A stretch of 64,000 nucleotides of DNA from VRUE01 sp963742535 (GCA_963742535.1 CAVUMC010000002.1:1798001-1862000); one strand, 5' to 3'. Shown: positions 16,372-25,678, numbered from the stretch's first letter. The notes: a model not told the origin generated them from the sequence alone. Made by a program: numbers and translations.

Positions 16372-16764
16372 ATGGACCGAGTCGAGATGACTCAGGTGGG
16401 CCGCGTCGAGTCGTCCCTGACGGATCGGGCCGACGCCCCCAAGCAGGGCAACGAGGGGGCGCCGGAAGCGTGGCTGATTTTTGAGCCGGAGTTCCGGGAC
16501 GCGTTGCTCGGGGTCGAGGTGGGCGACGAGGTGATCGTCCTTACCTGGTTCGATCGCGCGGATCGGGAGGTCCTGCAGACGCGGCCGCGGGACGATCCGG
16601 CTAATCCGATTCAGGGGGTCTTCAATACGCGGTCGCCCGATCGGCCGAATCCGATTGGGTTGCATCCAGTCGAGGTTGTCGAGGTCGATGGCCTGCGGCT
16701 GCGGGTGACGGACATGGAGGCGCTGGATGGGACGCCGATCCTCGACCTCAAGCCGGTGATCTGA
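16372..16764 (+). CDS. trmO: TrmO/TsaA-family tRNA methyltransferase (UPF0066)
   Basis: A 130-aa single-domain beta-barrel protein of the class VIII SAM-dependent methyltransferases that add the methyl group of m6t6A37 in tRNA-Thr. Typical motifs are GRVESSL at the N-terminus, DEVIVLTWFDRADR, the SAM/dimer loop GVFNTRSPDRPNPIGLH, and LDGTPILDLKPVI at the C-terminus. The E. coli protein has an extra C-terminal domain; short forms like this are common elsewhere. It is the first host gene after the element and in the element-free chromosome would directly follow tRNA-Phe. Confidence 0.85.
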   Translation: MDRVEMTQVGRVESSLTDRADAPKQGNEGAPEAWLIFEPEFRDALLGVEVGDEVIVLTWFDRADREVLQTRPRDDPANPIQGVFNTRSPDRPNPIGLHPVEVVEVDGLRLRVTDMEALDGTPILDLKPVI

Positions 16765-16779
16765 GCTGGGCGCCGGCGC

Positions 16780-17265
16780 TTAGATCGCAACGCCGCCGAA
16801 GTGGCGTTGCAGGCGCTTGTGGCGGTGGCGGAAGAACCAGCCGAACAGGGGGCGGAGTGGGGCGCCGGGTAGGCCGAAGCGGGGTTGCCAGCTGACTCGG
16901 TCGGTGACTGTGCAGCCGCCTTCGACCGGCTCGATCGTGCGCTCGTGTTCCCAGGTCTGCTGGCTCAACATCTTCGAGCGCTCGAGGAAGCCGCGGCCGG
17001 GTTCGAGGCGCGCGAGGCAGACCTCGTCGTAGTCGATTGGCAATAGGCCGAAGAGGAGGATCCAGCTGCGGCCGATCGGCACGCCGATCTCGACCGTCTC
17101 CGGGGAGATCTCCCCAACTCCTGGCGGCAGTGTCATGCGCATGTAGGGGCGCATCTCGTCGTTGATTCCCTCCGGTGTGATCACTCGGTCCCAGACCGCG
17201 GTCGGAGAGGCGTTGAGGCGCGAGGAAACGGAGATCTCGGCTGAGCGTGGACCTGGCGGGTTCAC
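16780..17265 (-). CDS. SRPBCC (START/Bet v1-like) family protein
   Basis: 161 aa with the helix-grip pattern: an opening VSSRLNASPTAVWDRV strand-helix, a middle region of alternating beta strands, WEHERTIEPVEGGCTVTDRVSW, and a long C-terminal helix (GWFFRHRHKRLQRHF). Members bind hydrophobic ligands in a central cavity and include polyketide cyclases and lipid carriers; no ligand can be named. It starts at GTG 17265, divergent from the SDR gene with a 53-base gap, and converges on trmO with 15 bases between stops. Confidence 0.75.
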   Translation of the reverse strand: MNPPGPRSAEISVSSRLNASPTAVWDRVITPEGINDEMRPYMRMTLPPGVGEISPETVEIGVPIGRSWILLFGLLPIDYDEVCLARLEPGRGFLERSKMLSQQTWEHERTIEPVEGGCTVTDRVSWQPRFGLPGAPLRPLFGWFFRHRHKRLQRHFGGVAI

Positions 17266-17318
17266 TCCGCGGAGCCTAGAGGCGGGAGCGGCAGCGAGCA
17301 GGCGCTAGGGTCGGATCG

Positions 17319-18047
17319 ATGAGGACGGCGGTGATCACCGGAGCTTCGAGCGGCATCGGCGCCGCCACGGCGCGGGCGTTGGCCGGCGAGGGCTACCGGA
17401 CGATTCTCGGCGCGCGACGGCTCGATCGACTGCAAGAGCTGGCGGCTGAGATCGACGGTGAGGCGATCGCCCTCGACGTCACCGACCCCGCTTCAATCGC
17501 GGATTTCGTTGCTGCCGTCGACCAGTGCGACGTGCTCGTCAATAACGCCGGCGGCGCGCTCGGCCTTGACCCGCTCGCCGAGGCCGACGACGAGAAGTGG
17601 CTGACGATGTACGAATCGAACGTGCTGGGGACGATGCGGATGACGCGGGCGCTGCTGTCGAAGTTGATCGAATCCGGCGACGGCCACATCGTCGGCATCA
17701 CCAGCATCGCCGCGATCGAGCCCTACAAGGGCGGCGCCGGCTACAACGCCGCCAAGCACGCCCAGCGGGCGATGCTGCGGGTGCTGCGCCAAGAGCTGCT
17801 CGGCCAGCCGGTGCGGGTGACCGAGGTCGCGCCCGGCATGGTCGAGACCGAGTTCTCGCTGGTCCGCTTCGACGGCGACGAGGAGGCGGCGAAACGCGTC
17901 TACGCCGGGATGCAGCCGCTGACCGCGGCCGACGTCGCCGAGTGCATCCGCTGGGCCCTGGCCCAGCCGCCACACGTCAACATCGACGAGATCATCGTCC
18001 GCCCGCGCGACCAGGCAACCGCCACCGAAGTGCATCGCGCGGGCTGA
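17319..18047 (+). CDS. Short-chain dehydrogenase/reductase
   Basis: A 242-aa classical SDR: the TGASSGIG cofactor loop at residues 7-14, an Arg-rich segment after strand 2 (GARRLDR) suggesting NADP(H), LDVTDP, NNAG near 75-78, a catalytic Ser in GITSIAAI, and YNAAK as the Tyr-x-x-x-Lys pair. The closest known group is the YdfG-like 3-hydroxy acid/serine dehydrogenases. The substrate is uncertain. It converges on the FAH-family gene. Confidence 0.85.
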   Translation: MRTAVITGASSGIGAATARALAGEGYRTILGARRLDRLQELAAEIDGEAIALDVTDPASIADFVAAVDQCDVLVNNAGGALGLDPLAEADDEKWLTMYESNVLGTMRMTRALLSKLIESGDGHIVGITSIAAIEPYKGGAGYNAAKHAQRAMLRVLRQELLGQPVRVTEVAPGMVETEFSLVRFDGDEEAAKRVYAGMQPLTAADVAECIRWALAQPPHVNIDEIIVRPRDQATATEVHRAG

Positions 18048-18062
18048 CCGCGCCGACGTCGC

Positions 18063-18944
18063 TCAGGCTTCGCCGGCGAGCGGCGCGAGGTAGCCGTCGG
18101 GCTCCTCGACCACGGTGTTGACCAGCTCGCCGACCCGCTCGATCTCGACCCGCACCGTTTGGCCGACGTGGAGGAGGTTCTCGCGCACCGGTTTGCGCCC
18201 GAGGCCGACGCCGGATGGGGTGCCGGTGGCGATCACATCGCCGGGCTCGAGGGTGAAGGCTTCGCTCAGGTGGGAGACCTGCTGGAAGCAGTCGAAGACC
18301 ATCTCGGCGGTGCTGGCGTCCTGGCGCAGCTCGTCGTCGACGTAACAGCGCACCCGTAGGTCCTGTGGATCGCCGACCTCATCCGGCGTCACCAGACAGG
18401 GGCCGAGCGGGCCGTGGGTGTCGAAGGACTTGCCGATCGTCATCGTTTTCGCCTGCCCCTGCCAATCGCGGACGCTGACGTCGTTGGCGCAGGTGTAGCC
18501 GGCGATCACCTCGTGGGCGCACTCGACCGGGACGTGGCGGCAGCGCTTGCCGATCACCAGCGCCAGCTCCGCCTCGTAGTCGAGGAAGGTCGAGACCTTC
18601 GGCATGTGCACGCCCGCCCCGGGCCCGACCACGCAGCTCACCTGCTTGTTGAAGAAGGTCGGGACCTCAGGCGGCTCCATCCCCATCTCAGCGATGTGGT
18701 CGGCATAGTTGAGGGCGATCGCCAGGTACTTGCGCGGCACCGCCGGCGCCAGCAAACGGGCATCGGCGAGAGGAAGGCTCCCCGCGTCTACGGCCGCTTG
18801 CTCGATGCCGCCGAGGCCGACCTCGGCCAGCGCGGTCGCGGGTTCGGCGGGCAGGCCTGAGCCGGAGAGGTCGATGATCTCGTCGCTCTCGACGATTCCC
18901 AGGGCCGGCGCTCCGGACGACGTGGTGAAGCGGCAGAGCTTCAT
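18063..18944 (-). CDS. Fumarylacetoacetate hydrolase (FAH)-family protein
   Basis: 293 aa. The N-terminal domain (residues 1-80) is followed by the FAH core: IALNYADH, the metal-binding segment DYEAELALVIGKRCR (Glu ligands), GYTCANDVSVRDWQ, SFDTHGPLGPCLV, and PGDVIATGTPSGVGL. These are the signatures of 2-keto-acid hydrolases, decarboxylases and oxaloacetate tautomerase-like enzymes that use Mg or Mn. The ATG at 18944 was chosen because MKLCRF is the usual first strand; the longer frame has no family match. The exact substrate is unknown. Confidence 0.85.
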   Translation of the reverse strand: MKLCRFTTSSGAPALGIVESDEIIDLSGSGLPAEPATALAEVGLGGIEQAAVDAGSLPLADARLLAPAVPRKYLAIALNYADHIAEMGMEPPEVPTFFNKQVSCVVGPGAGVHMPKVSTFLDYEAELALVIGKRCRHVPVECAHEVIAGYTCANDVSVRDWQGQAKTMTIGKSFDTHGPLGPCLVTPDEVGDPQDLRVRCYVDDELRQDASTAEMVFDCFQQVSHLSEAFTLEPGDVIATGTPSGVGLGRKPVRENLLHVGQTVRVEIERVGELVNTVVEEPDGYLAPLAGEA

Positions 18945-19021
18945 CGCCGCAGACCTTTGCAGATCACCACCTCCAAGTGAGCGAGAGGGTTCGGCCCGCC
19001 GGCAGCGGGGTAGCGGTGCGC

Positions 19022-19465
19022 ATGCGACTAACCCGACGCACGTCCACACTTGCCCTCGCCCTGCTCGCTCTTACCGTCACCGGCTGCGGGTCCAGCGACG
19101 ATGACGGCGATAACAGCGGCAACACGACCGAGAGCACCGCGACGACCGAAGACAATGCGTCCAAGCCCGGCGGTGTCAGCGCGCCCGCGCCGAGCGGTGA
19201 TGCCGCGCGGGCCGAAAAGGTCTCGATCGTGGAATTCACCTATAGCCCGGATCCGGTCGTGATCGAGGAGGGCGGCAAGGTGATCTGGGTCAACCGCGAC
19301 TCGGCCCCACACACGGCAACCGCCGACGACGGCTCCTTCGACACCGGCACGATCGAGACGGACAAGCTCAAGTCGGAAAGCTTCAAGCAGCCCGGCACCT
19401 ACACCTACTTCTGCGAAATCCACCCCGACATGCACGGAACCGTCGAAGTGGTCGCAAGCGGCTAG
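19022..19465 (+). CDS. Cupredoxin-domain lipoprotein (plastocyanin/azurin-like)
   Basis: 147 aa. A lipoprotein signal peptide with lipobox LTVTGC puts the mature N-terminus at Cys21. A low-complexity linker of Asp, Ser, Thr and Asn (about 22-60) tethers a cupredoxin domain with EFTYSPDPVVIEEGGKVIWVNRD, the first copper His in SAPHTA, and the C-x-x-x-x-H...M ligand loop in YFCEIHPDMHGTV. It should be a surface-anchored type-1 copper electron carrier or copper-binding protein. The ATG at 19022 gives the proper signal peptide. Confidence 0.88.
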   Translation: MRLTRRTSTLALALLALTVTGCGSSDDDGDNSGNTTESTATTEDNASKPGGVSAPAPSGDAARAEKVSIVEFTYSPDPVVIEEGGKVIWVNRDSAPHTATADDGSFDTGTIETDKLKSESFKQPGTYTYFCEIHPDMHGTVEVVASG

Positions 19466-19495
19466 TCGCCGAGCCTTCCCAACTAGAATGGCCGT

Positions 19496-19580
19496 TCGAG
19501 CGATGGGGCTCGCTCTTTAGAACCGCGGTTCGGTCCGCTGACAGTCCCTATCAGTCCTTCGACGCTGATAGGAGACCGCT
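19496..19580 (+). promoter_or_regulatory. Fluoride riboswitch (crcB motif) with SD-sequestering hairpin
   Basis: Stem 19498-19502 with 19511-19515 encloses GGGGCT (19505-19510), which can form the aptamer pseudoknot with AGTCCC (19543-19548). A second stem, 19525-19528 with 19535-19538, and the conserved spacing match the crcB motif. Downstream, 19547-19554 pairs perfectly over 8 bp with 19565-19572. That hairpin covers the start of the Shine-Dalgarno AGGAG (19570-19574) and shares C19547-C19548 with the pseudoknot. Fluoride binding would therefore free the ribosome-binding site: a translational ON switch. The downstream genes are fluoride channels, which fits. Confidence 0.85.
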
Positions 19581-19982
19581 ATGCGCATCAACCGAGCCGA
19601 CCTTCGCCGCCTTGCCGCGATCTACCTGGGCGGGGTTATTGGCGCGCTCGCCCGCGTCGGTCTCGCGCAGGCGACGCCACACGGGCCGGGTGGTTGGCCC
19701 TGGGGGACCTTCGCGGTCAACATGGTTGGGGCGCTCGCGCTCGGTTATTTCTTCGCCCGGCTTGGCGATCACCCCGAGGACAGCCTCGCCCACCCGTTCC
19801 TCACCACCGGCATTTGCGGCACCCTGACCACCTTCTCCACCCTGCAGCTCGAGCTGTTCGAAATGGTCGACCACGGGCGGCTGGGGCTGGCGGGACTGTA
19901 CCTCGGCGCAACGCTGGCGCTCGGCTATCTCTGCGTCCGCATCGGCATCGCGCTCGAGCGCCGGCCGGAGACGGCGCAGTGA
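19581..19982 (+). CDS. crcB: CrcB/FluC fluoride channel subunit 1
   Basis: 133 aa with four transmembrane helices and the FluC signatures GGVIGALARVGL, PWGTFAVNMVGALALGYF (conserved Asn in TM2) and TGICGTLTTFSTLQLE (TM3 break and Phe box). FluC channels export fluoride down its gradient as dual-topology homodimers or as heterodimers of two paralogues. It lies just behind the fluoride riboswitch, whose hairpin overlaps its ribosome-binding site, and its stop overlaps the start of the second subunit. Confidence 0.93.
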   Translation: MRINRADLRRLAAIYLGGVIGALARVGLAQATPHGPGGWPWGTFAVNMVGALALGYFFARLGDHPEDSLAHPFLTTGICGTLTTFSTLQLELFEMVDHGRLGLAGLYLGATLALGYLCVRIGIALERRPETAQ

Positions 19983-20344
19983 GCGCGGCGGGGTGGATCG
20001 CGGTCGGGCTGCTCGGCGGCGCCGCGGCTGCGGCCCGCTTCCTGATCGACACCGCCGTCACCGCGCGCAGCGATCACCCCTTCCCCCGGGGCGTCCTGGT
20101 GGTCAACCTCGCCGGCGCCCTCGTCCTCGGTCTAGTCGCCGGCTTTGCGCTCGAAGGCGAGGCACTCGTCATCGTCGCCGGTGGCGGCATCGGCTCCTTC
20201 ACCACCTTCTCCACTTGGATACTCGATTCGCACCGCCTCGCCGAGGCCGGACACACGCACTTGGTCTGGCTCAACCTCGGCCTCTCGCTGGTCGTCGGGT
20301 TCGCCGCGGTCGTGGTCGGCCACTGGCTCGGCGGAGTGCTCTAG
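19979..20344 (+). CDS. crcB: CrcB/FluC fluoride channel subunit 2
   Basis: 121 aa with the same four-helix plan: GGAAAAARFLIDTAV, PRGVLVVNLAGALVLGL and GGGIGSFTTFSTWIL. The GTG at 19979 overlaps the TGA of the first subunit by 4 bases, giving coupled equimolar synthesis, as expected for a heterodimeric FluC pair with antiparallel subunits. The longer frame back to 19694 is just overlap with the first gene. Confidence 0.9.
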   Translation: MSAAGWIAVGLLGGAAAAARFLIDTAVTARSDHPFPRGVLVVNLAGALVLGLVAGFALEGEALVIVAGGGIGSFTTFSTWILDSHRLAEAGHTHLVWLNLGLSLVVGFAAVVVGHWLGGVL

Positions 20345-20414
20345 TCCGGGAAGAAATGCCCTGCAAAACGCGGGGAAGAATGATCGTCCGCGCCCCCCTT
20401 TACCTTGGGTCGAG

Positions 20415-21503
20415 ATGAGTCAGGAAGCCTTCATCGATCCGCCAGAGCAGGCACTTTTCAGCGAACCGGAGGCTGCGCCGGTCATCGAGCCGGAGGTCTC
20501 CCCGGCAGTCGAAGCGAGTTCGCCAGCGGTCGAGCCAGTGGGAGTGCGAGTGCCGCTGGGGGAGCTCGAGGACGGGCAGCGGGTCAGTGGGGTCTACGCG
20601 GTCCGCGAGCGCGAGCTGCGCCGCAAGCGCAACGGCGAGCCCTGGCTGCGGCTGCGGCTCGGCGATGCCAGTGGCACCTGTGAGGCGGTCTCCTGGGAGG
20701 ACGCGGAGGCGCTTTACGCGCTCGCCTCGATGGGGGCTCCCGTGCACGTCCATGGCCACTTCGAAATGAGCGACCGCTGGGGGGCGAAGATCAAGCTCGG
20801 TGGCTTGTGCGAGGCGAGCGCCGAGGACTACCGACCCGAGGATCTCGCGGTTGAGTCCGAGGTCTCGCTCGAGCTGATGGAGAGCGGCCTGCGCGAGTTG
20901 CTGGCAACGGTGCAGGACCGTCAGCTGCGCTACCTACTCGATCGCTTCTTCGGCGAGGACTCGGCGCTCTGGCCCCGCTTCCGCGATGCGCCCGCGGCGA
21001 AGACCTACCACCAGGCTTACCGCCACGGGTTGCTCGAGCACACGGTCTCGGTCGCTCAGGCAGTCAGCGCCGCCGCCGCCTACTTTCCCGGCATCGACCG
21101 TGACGTCGCCGTCACCGGCGCGCTCTTGCACGACATCGGCAAGACCGAGGCCTACAACGACGACCCGCTGGCGATCGACCTCACCGACGTCGGTCGCCTG
21201 CAGGGCGAGATCCCGCTCGGCTACTACAAGGTGCGCCGTGAGATCGAGGACATTCCCGGCTTCGACCCCGCCCTCGCCCAAGCCGTGCTCCACATCATCC
21301 TCGCCCACCACGGCTCGCTCGAACACGGCTCACCGGTCGTCCCCGCCACCCGCGAGGCCGTCCTCGTCCACATGATCGACAACCTCGGCGGTCGCCTCGG
21401 CAGCTTCGACCGCCTCGAGCGCCAGCTCCCCGCGGGCGAGTCTTGGTCAGGCTTCGATCGCGCGCTCTCCGGCTCGGCCTACTTCGGCCAGCGCGCTGCT
21501 TGA
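20415..21503 (+). CDS. YhaM-like 3'-5' exoribonuclease (OB-fold plus HD domain)
   Basis: 362 aa. After an acidic Pro/Glu-rich N-terminal tail (1-45) comes an OB-fold nucleic-acid-binding domain (about 46-140, with RKRNGEPWLRLRLGDASG). Then an HD-superfamily metal-dependent domain follows: HQAYRHGLLEHTVSV, LLHDIGKTEAY (the HD pair), HIILAHHGSLEHGSP and a closing Asp in HMIDNLG. This order matches YhaM/CbfA-type exonucleases acting on RNA or DNA 3' ends. The ATG at 20415 is preceded by weak GTCGAG; the longer upstream frame overlaps crcB and lacks homology. Confidence 0.85.
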   Translation: MSQEAFIDPPEQALFSEPEAAPVIEPEVSPAVEASSPAVEPVGVRVPLGELEDGQRVSGVYAVRERELRRKRNGEPWLRLRLGDASGTCEAVSWEDAEALYALASMGAPVHVHGHFEMSDRWGAKIKLGGLCEASAEDYRPEDLAVESEVSLELMESGLRELLATVQDRQLRYLLDRFFGEDSALWPRFRDAPAAKTYHQAYRHGLLEHTVSVAQAVSAAAAYFPGIDRDVAVTGALLHDIGKTEAYNDDPLAIDLTDVGRLQGEIPLGYYKVRREIEDIPGFDPALAQAVLHIILAHHGSLEHGSPVVPATREAVLVHMIDNLGGRLGSFDRLERQLPAGESWSGFDRALSGSAYFGQRAA

Positions 21504-21540
21504 CGTCGTAGCTGATCGCGACCGTAGACTGCCGCGTTCG

Positions 21541-23316
21541 ATGCCCGCCGTCGACCCGATCGGCTTCCTGGACCGACTCGTCGCCCGCTTCGCTGCTTGG
21601 GCGAACCGGGTCGGTCCCAACCGCGTCGCCTACGGCGTGCTGGCGATCGCGTACGCGATCGCCGCGGTCCTGATCCTCACCTGGGGCGAAGGCCAAACCT
21701 TTATCAACGACGAGTGGAACTACCTCGTCAACGTGCGCGGGTTCTCGCCGGAAACGTTGCTTCACCCCCAGAACGGCCACCTCATCCTGGTCCCGCTGCT
21801 CCTCTACAAGGCGCTGTTCGCGACGGTCGGCATCAGCTCCCACGTGCCCTTTCAGGTGGTCACGGTTGTCCTCCACCTGACCGTCGCGACGCTCTTCTTC
21901 GCCCTGGTTCGCTCGCGCCTGCCGCTTGCCGCGGCCGTGGGGCTCACCGTCCTCGTCGCCTTCTTCGGTGCCGGCTGGGACACGGTGATGGGCGCCTACG
22001 AGATCCCGAACCTGACCGGGATGGCCACCGGCCTGGCGATGCTGCTCGCGCTCGAGCGGCGGACGACACTGGGCAACGTCGCGGCTTGCCTTCTGCTCGC
22101 CCTCTGCCTCGCCTCCTTCAGCGTTGGCATCGCCTTCGCTCTGGGGGCCCTCTTTGCGATTTGGCTGGGCGGCCGGACGGAATGGCGGCGGGTCTGGATC
22201 GTCCTGGTGCCGGGTCTCCTCTACGTCATCTGGTTCCTCTGGGCACGCAAGTTCGGCCAGTCGGAGGTCACCGCCGAAGCCATCAGCAGCCTCTTCAGCG
22301 GCATGGCCGATCAGCTGGCGGCGCTGTGCGCCGCGATCACCGGTCTCTTCCGGGTGCCGGGAAATGCCGAACTCACCGACCTGATCCAGATTCGCCCCGA
22401 ATGGGGCTACCCGCTCGCGATTCTGCTCGGGGCGATCGTCGCCTGGCACGTGCGCAGGGCGCCGCGCTCGATTCGCTTCTGGACGGTGGCGGGGACGCTG
22501 GTGATCTACCTCGCGCTCGTTGCCGCCGGGCTCAGCCCCGCCCGGGCCCCCAACGCGAGCCGCTACGTTTACATGGGCGGCATCCTCCTGTTGCTCCTGG
22601 TGGTGGAGCTGGGCCGCGACATCCGCTGGTCGACGGCGGTCGGGCTCGTCGCCGCCGTCTTCCTCGCCCTCTCGATGCTCGCCAACGTGGCCGAGCTGCG
22701 CGTGGGGGGGCACCTCTTCACGGCTGAGGGGGCGACCAATCGCGCCACCTTGGCGGCACTCGAACTGAGCCGCGAACACATCGATCCCTCGGTGGCGGTC
22801 GAGGACGGCAACGAGACCCACTCGCATCCGGACATGCTCTTCCCCGCCTACGCCTATTTCGACGCCGCCGAAGACTTCGGCTCGCCCGCGTACGACGAAG
22901 CCGAACTGGTCGCGAGCGGGGAGCAGGCCCGGGAAGCGGCGGACCAAGAGCTGGTTCGCGTCCTCGGGATCGCCCCCCAGCCCCTGCGAGGGAGGCTCGC
23001 CTCGCGCGGCCCGGCGCCGAAACCGCTCGCTGAAAGCGACGGGACCGTGACGCGGCTCGGCGGCTGCGTCGTTCTCCTGCCCGAACCGGGACGCACCGGC
23101 GCCTTCCAGCTCGAGCTGCCCCGCGGAGGCGTCTCGTACGCGATCCGTCCCGGCACTACGCTCGAAGTGGGCCTGGCCCGGTTCGCGGAAACCTTCTCGA
23201 CGCCGGTCTCGGCCACCTTCGCCCGCGGTGAAATCGCGATTCCAACTGACGCCAGCGCCGTTCCGTGGCGGGCGGAAATAAAGACGGATGGGAGGACACT
23301 TGCCTGTCGACACTGA
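21541..23316 (+). CDS. Multi-spanning membrane protein, GT-C-like
   Basis: 591 aa with about ten hydrophobic helices in residues 28-385 and a soluble C-terminal part of about 200 residues, probably outside the membrane. The first loop after TM1 has FINDEWNYL, an acidic motif placed as in GT-C glycosyltransferases that use polyprenyl-phosphate sugars, followed by QNGHLILVP. I know of no named family; glycosyl transfer at the outer membrane face is inferred from topology and the acidic loop. Two other membrane genes (23288 and 42415) share this plan. Its end overlaps the start of the next gene by 29 bases. Confidence 0.6.
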   Translation: MPAVDPIGFLDRLVARFAAWANRVGPNRVAYGVLAIAYAIAAVLILTWGEGQTFINDEWNYLVNVRGFSPETLLHPQNGHLILVPLLLYKALFATVGISSHVPFQVVTVVLHLTVATLFFALVRSRLPLAAAVGLTVLVAFFGAGWDTVMGAYEIPNLTGMATGLAMLLALERRTTLGNVAACLLLALCLASFSVGIAFALGALFAIWLGGRTEWRRVWIVLVPGLLYVIWFLWARKFGQSEVTAEAISSLFSGMADQLAALCAAITGLFRVPGNAELTDLIQIRPEWGYPLAILLGAIVAWHVRRAPRSIRFWTVAGTLVIYLALVAAGLSPARAPNASRYVYMGGILLLLLVVELGRDIRWSTAVGLVAAVFLALSMLANVAELRVGGHLFTAEGATNRATLAALELSREHIDPSVAVEDGNETHSHPDMLFPAYAYFDAAEDFGSPAYDEAELVASGEQAREAADQELVRVLGIAPQPLRGRLASRGPAPKPLAESDGTVTRLGGCVVLLPEPGRTGAFQLELPRGGVSYAIRPGTTLEVGLARFAETFSTPVSATFARGEIAIPTDASAVPWRAEIKTDGRTLACRH

Positions 23317-25347
23317 GAAAGGCGCGATCGCGGAGACCACTCCGATGACCGGACAGGGCAAGCGCATCGACCCCGCGGCAGTGCTCAAGGGCGCCAAGTC
23401 GGTGCTCCTCTCCTCGCTCTTCCTCGGCCTCGTCTTGACCGTCCTCACCTGGCCGTTGGGGGGCATCGGCCCAGCCCCGGCCTCGACCCGTCCTGGGTCG
23501 CAGGCCTCTACATGGCGGGGGAACGGGGCATGCACGCGGGCACGGAAATCGCCTTCACCTACGGACCGCTCGGCTTCCTCGGCCTGCCCAATCTCTTCGA
23601 GATCACGATGGGCCGGATCGCCTTCGCCTGGGTGCTCTTCGCCCAGATCGCGCTTTGCGCGGGGCTCATCTGGTCCACGCGCCGTGCCTTCGGCGTGGTG
23701 GCCGCGGTGGTGCTCACCTTCATCGCGGTCTCGGTCCCCACCGCCGATCCGCTCCTGATCCCCGCCGCGGTGCTCTGCTCCGCGGCCCTGTTCGGGGAAT
23801 GGAGCCTGCGCAACCGCCTCGTCTTCGCGGTCGGCATCGGGGCGCTCAGCGGCATCCAGCTGCTCGGCTCGCTGCGGGCGGGCCCGACCCTGCTGGCGAT
23901 GGGCCTCGCGACGCTGCTCGGCCTCCCCGACCGGCGCCGCACCATGCCGGCGTTCTTCGCCACCGTAATCGGGTCGTTCTTCCTCTTCTGGTTCGTCACC
24001 GGGCAGGGATTGAGCAACCTCGGCGACTACATCGTCAATACCGGCGAAGTCGTCAGCGGCTACTCCGCCTCGATGGTCTTCTACACCCCCGGTCCCTGGT
24101 GGGAAAACTGGGCGATCGCGGTCAGCGCGGTCACCGTCGCCGTCTTCTGCCTGGTGATCGCCTGGGGAATGAAGGGGAACATGCGCCGCCTCGGCTTCGT
24201 GCTGATGGTCGGTGCCGTCACCTTCCTCATGTTCAAGCACGCGGTGGTGCGCGAATCGGCGGGCAGCGCTGCCGTGTTCGTCTCTGCCTCCTTCGGCGTG
24301 ACGCTCGCCATCGTGCCCTACACGCGACGTTGGCTCGCCGTCGTGCCCGTCGTGATCTTCCTCGCCTTCACCTACATCGCCAACAACGATCACCTCAGCC
24401 AGTCCTTCGACTACAAAATGCGCTCGAGCAACCTCCAGGCCCAGCTGGAAGAGGTCGCCCTTCCTGGTCATGCCAAGGAGGGCCAGGAACTCGGGCGTGA
24501 ATCGATGAAGTCGACCTACGGCTTGAGCCCCGCCGACGTCGCCCTGCTGCGCTCCGGCACCGTGCACGTCGCCCCCTGGGAGGCGGGAGTCATCTGGGCC
24601 TACAAATTCCACTGGGCCCCGCTGCCGGTCTTCCAGCAGTACTCGGCCTACACCGAAGGCCTCGACAAGCTCAACGCCGCCAAGCTCGAATCGGCGAGCG
24701 CCCCGGATTTCATCCTCTGGGAGAACACGACGGTCTACGACCCGAACTCGATCAACTACCCGGGCACGATCGACGCCCGCTGGCCCGCCTTCGAGTCACC
24801 GGCCGAGATGGTGCAGATGTTCTGCCGCTACCGCACCGTGCGCTGGGACGACCACTGGGCGATCCTGCGCCGCGCTCCCGACCGCTGCGGCCCTCCCCGC
24901 AACCTGGGGACGATCGAAACGGCGAACGGCGAATCGGTGCGAATGCCGCGCACGCGGCCGAACGAGGCCCTGCTCGTCAGCGTCCACGGGCTCGCGATCG
25001 AAGGGCTCGGCGACCGGCTGCGGACGATGCTCCTCCACGCCCAGAACCGCCACGTCATCTTCTCCACCGCCCTATGGAACATCGTCGGCGACACCGCCGC
25101 CGACGGCCTCCTGTTGCACGTGCCGCGCTGGGCCGACTACCCCGGCAAGTTCGGGCTGGACTCCGAATCCTCGACGGTCGGCTTCGAGCGGATCCCCGGC
25201 TTCCTCACCGGTGTCAGCGATTCAACGAAGTTGAAGCTCCACTTCTACGCGGTCCCGCTCGACGCCTCGGCGATGGAACGAACGGCTCTGATCGAGCGGC
25301 GCGCCCGAATGAAGCAACGGGCCCGCGCTGCGGCTCAGAAGCGCTGA
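23288..25347 (+). pseudogene. Multi-spanning membrane protein gene with a -1 frameshift near 23458
   Basis: Two frames together make one protein. From 23288 the first frame encodes a cytoplasmic segment and TM1 (SVLLSSLFLGLVLTVLTWPLGG). From about 23460 the continuation is in another frame: GLDPSWVAGLYMAGERG, then TEIAFTYGPLGFLGLP, the usual first-loop motif of this membrane family, then further TMs and a soluble C-terminus ending at 25347. One missing base, most simply in the six-G run at 23457-23462, restores a continuous reading frame of about 686 codons. It may be a real mutation or a sequencing error. An ATG at 23512 could still start a shortened product. Confidence 0.65.
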
Positions 25348-25649
25348 GTGCAGGCTTCGATCCGGTGGACGTTGCCGTTGGCGCGTTGCACGCAGTGGAC
25401 CAGCCGCTTGCGCTGGGTGCCGGGACTGGTGCTCTCGAATGAGTGGCGCACCTCGCGCTTGATTTCCTTGCTGACCCCCTCCAGGGAGTCGCCGACCTTG
25501 TCCAATCCGGTCGAGTGGATCACGTCCGTGGTGGTGTCGAGAACCGGCTTGACGATGAAGAGATAGACCAGAAAAAGGATCCCGGCGGTGACCGCGAGCC
25601 GGATAATGCCCGAAGTTACGTTGCCGAAGAGGTTGCGCAGCAGGTCCAC
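25335..25649 (-). CDS. Small single-span membrane protein
   Basis: 104 aa with one clear transmembrane helix (about residues 15-36, IIRLAVTAGILFLVYLFIV), then an amphipathic charged segment (STGLDKVGDSLEGVSKEIKREV) and a short tail with two Cys. I recognise no family. The 3' end overlaps the frameshifted membrane gene by 13 bases (convergent), and it is divergent from the WYL regulator gene with a 29-base gap. Confidence 0.55.
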   Translation of the reverse strand: MDLLRNLFGNVTSGIIRLAVTAGILFLVYLFIVKPVLDTTTDVIHSTGLDKVGDSLEGVSKEIKREVRHSFESTSPGTQRKRLVHCVQRANGNVHRIEACTQRF

Positions 25650-25678
25650 GAGACGAGCCGCACACTATCCTGCGGGCC

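Noticed and set aside
21295..24612. A 1105-codon open frame on the minus strand
   Set aside because: It runs opposite two membrane protein genes, is composed of Arg, Asp, Glu, Gly and His typical of antisense frames in high-GC DNA, and shows no domain or start signal.
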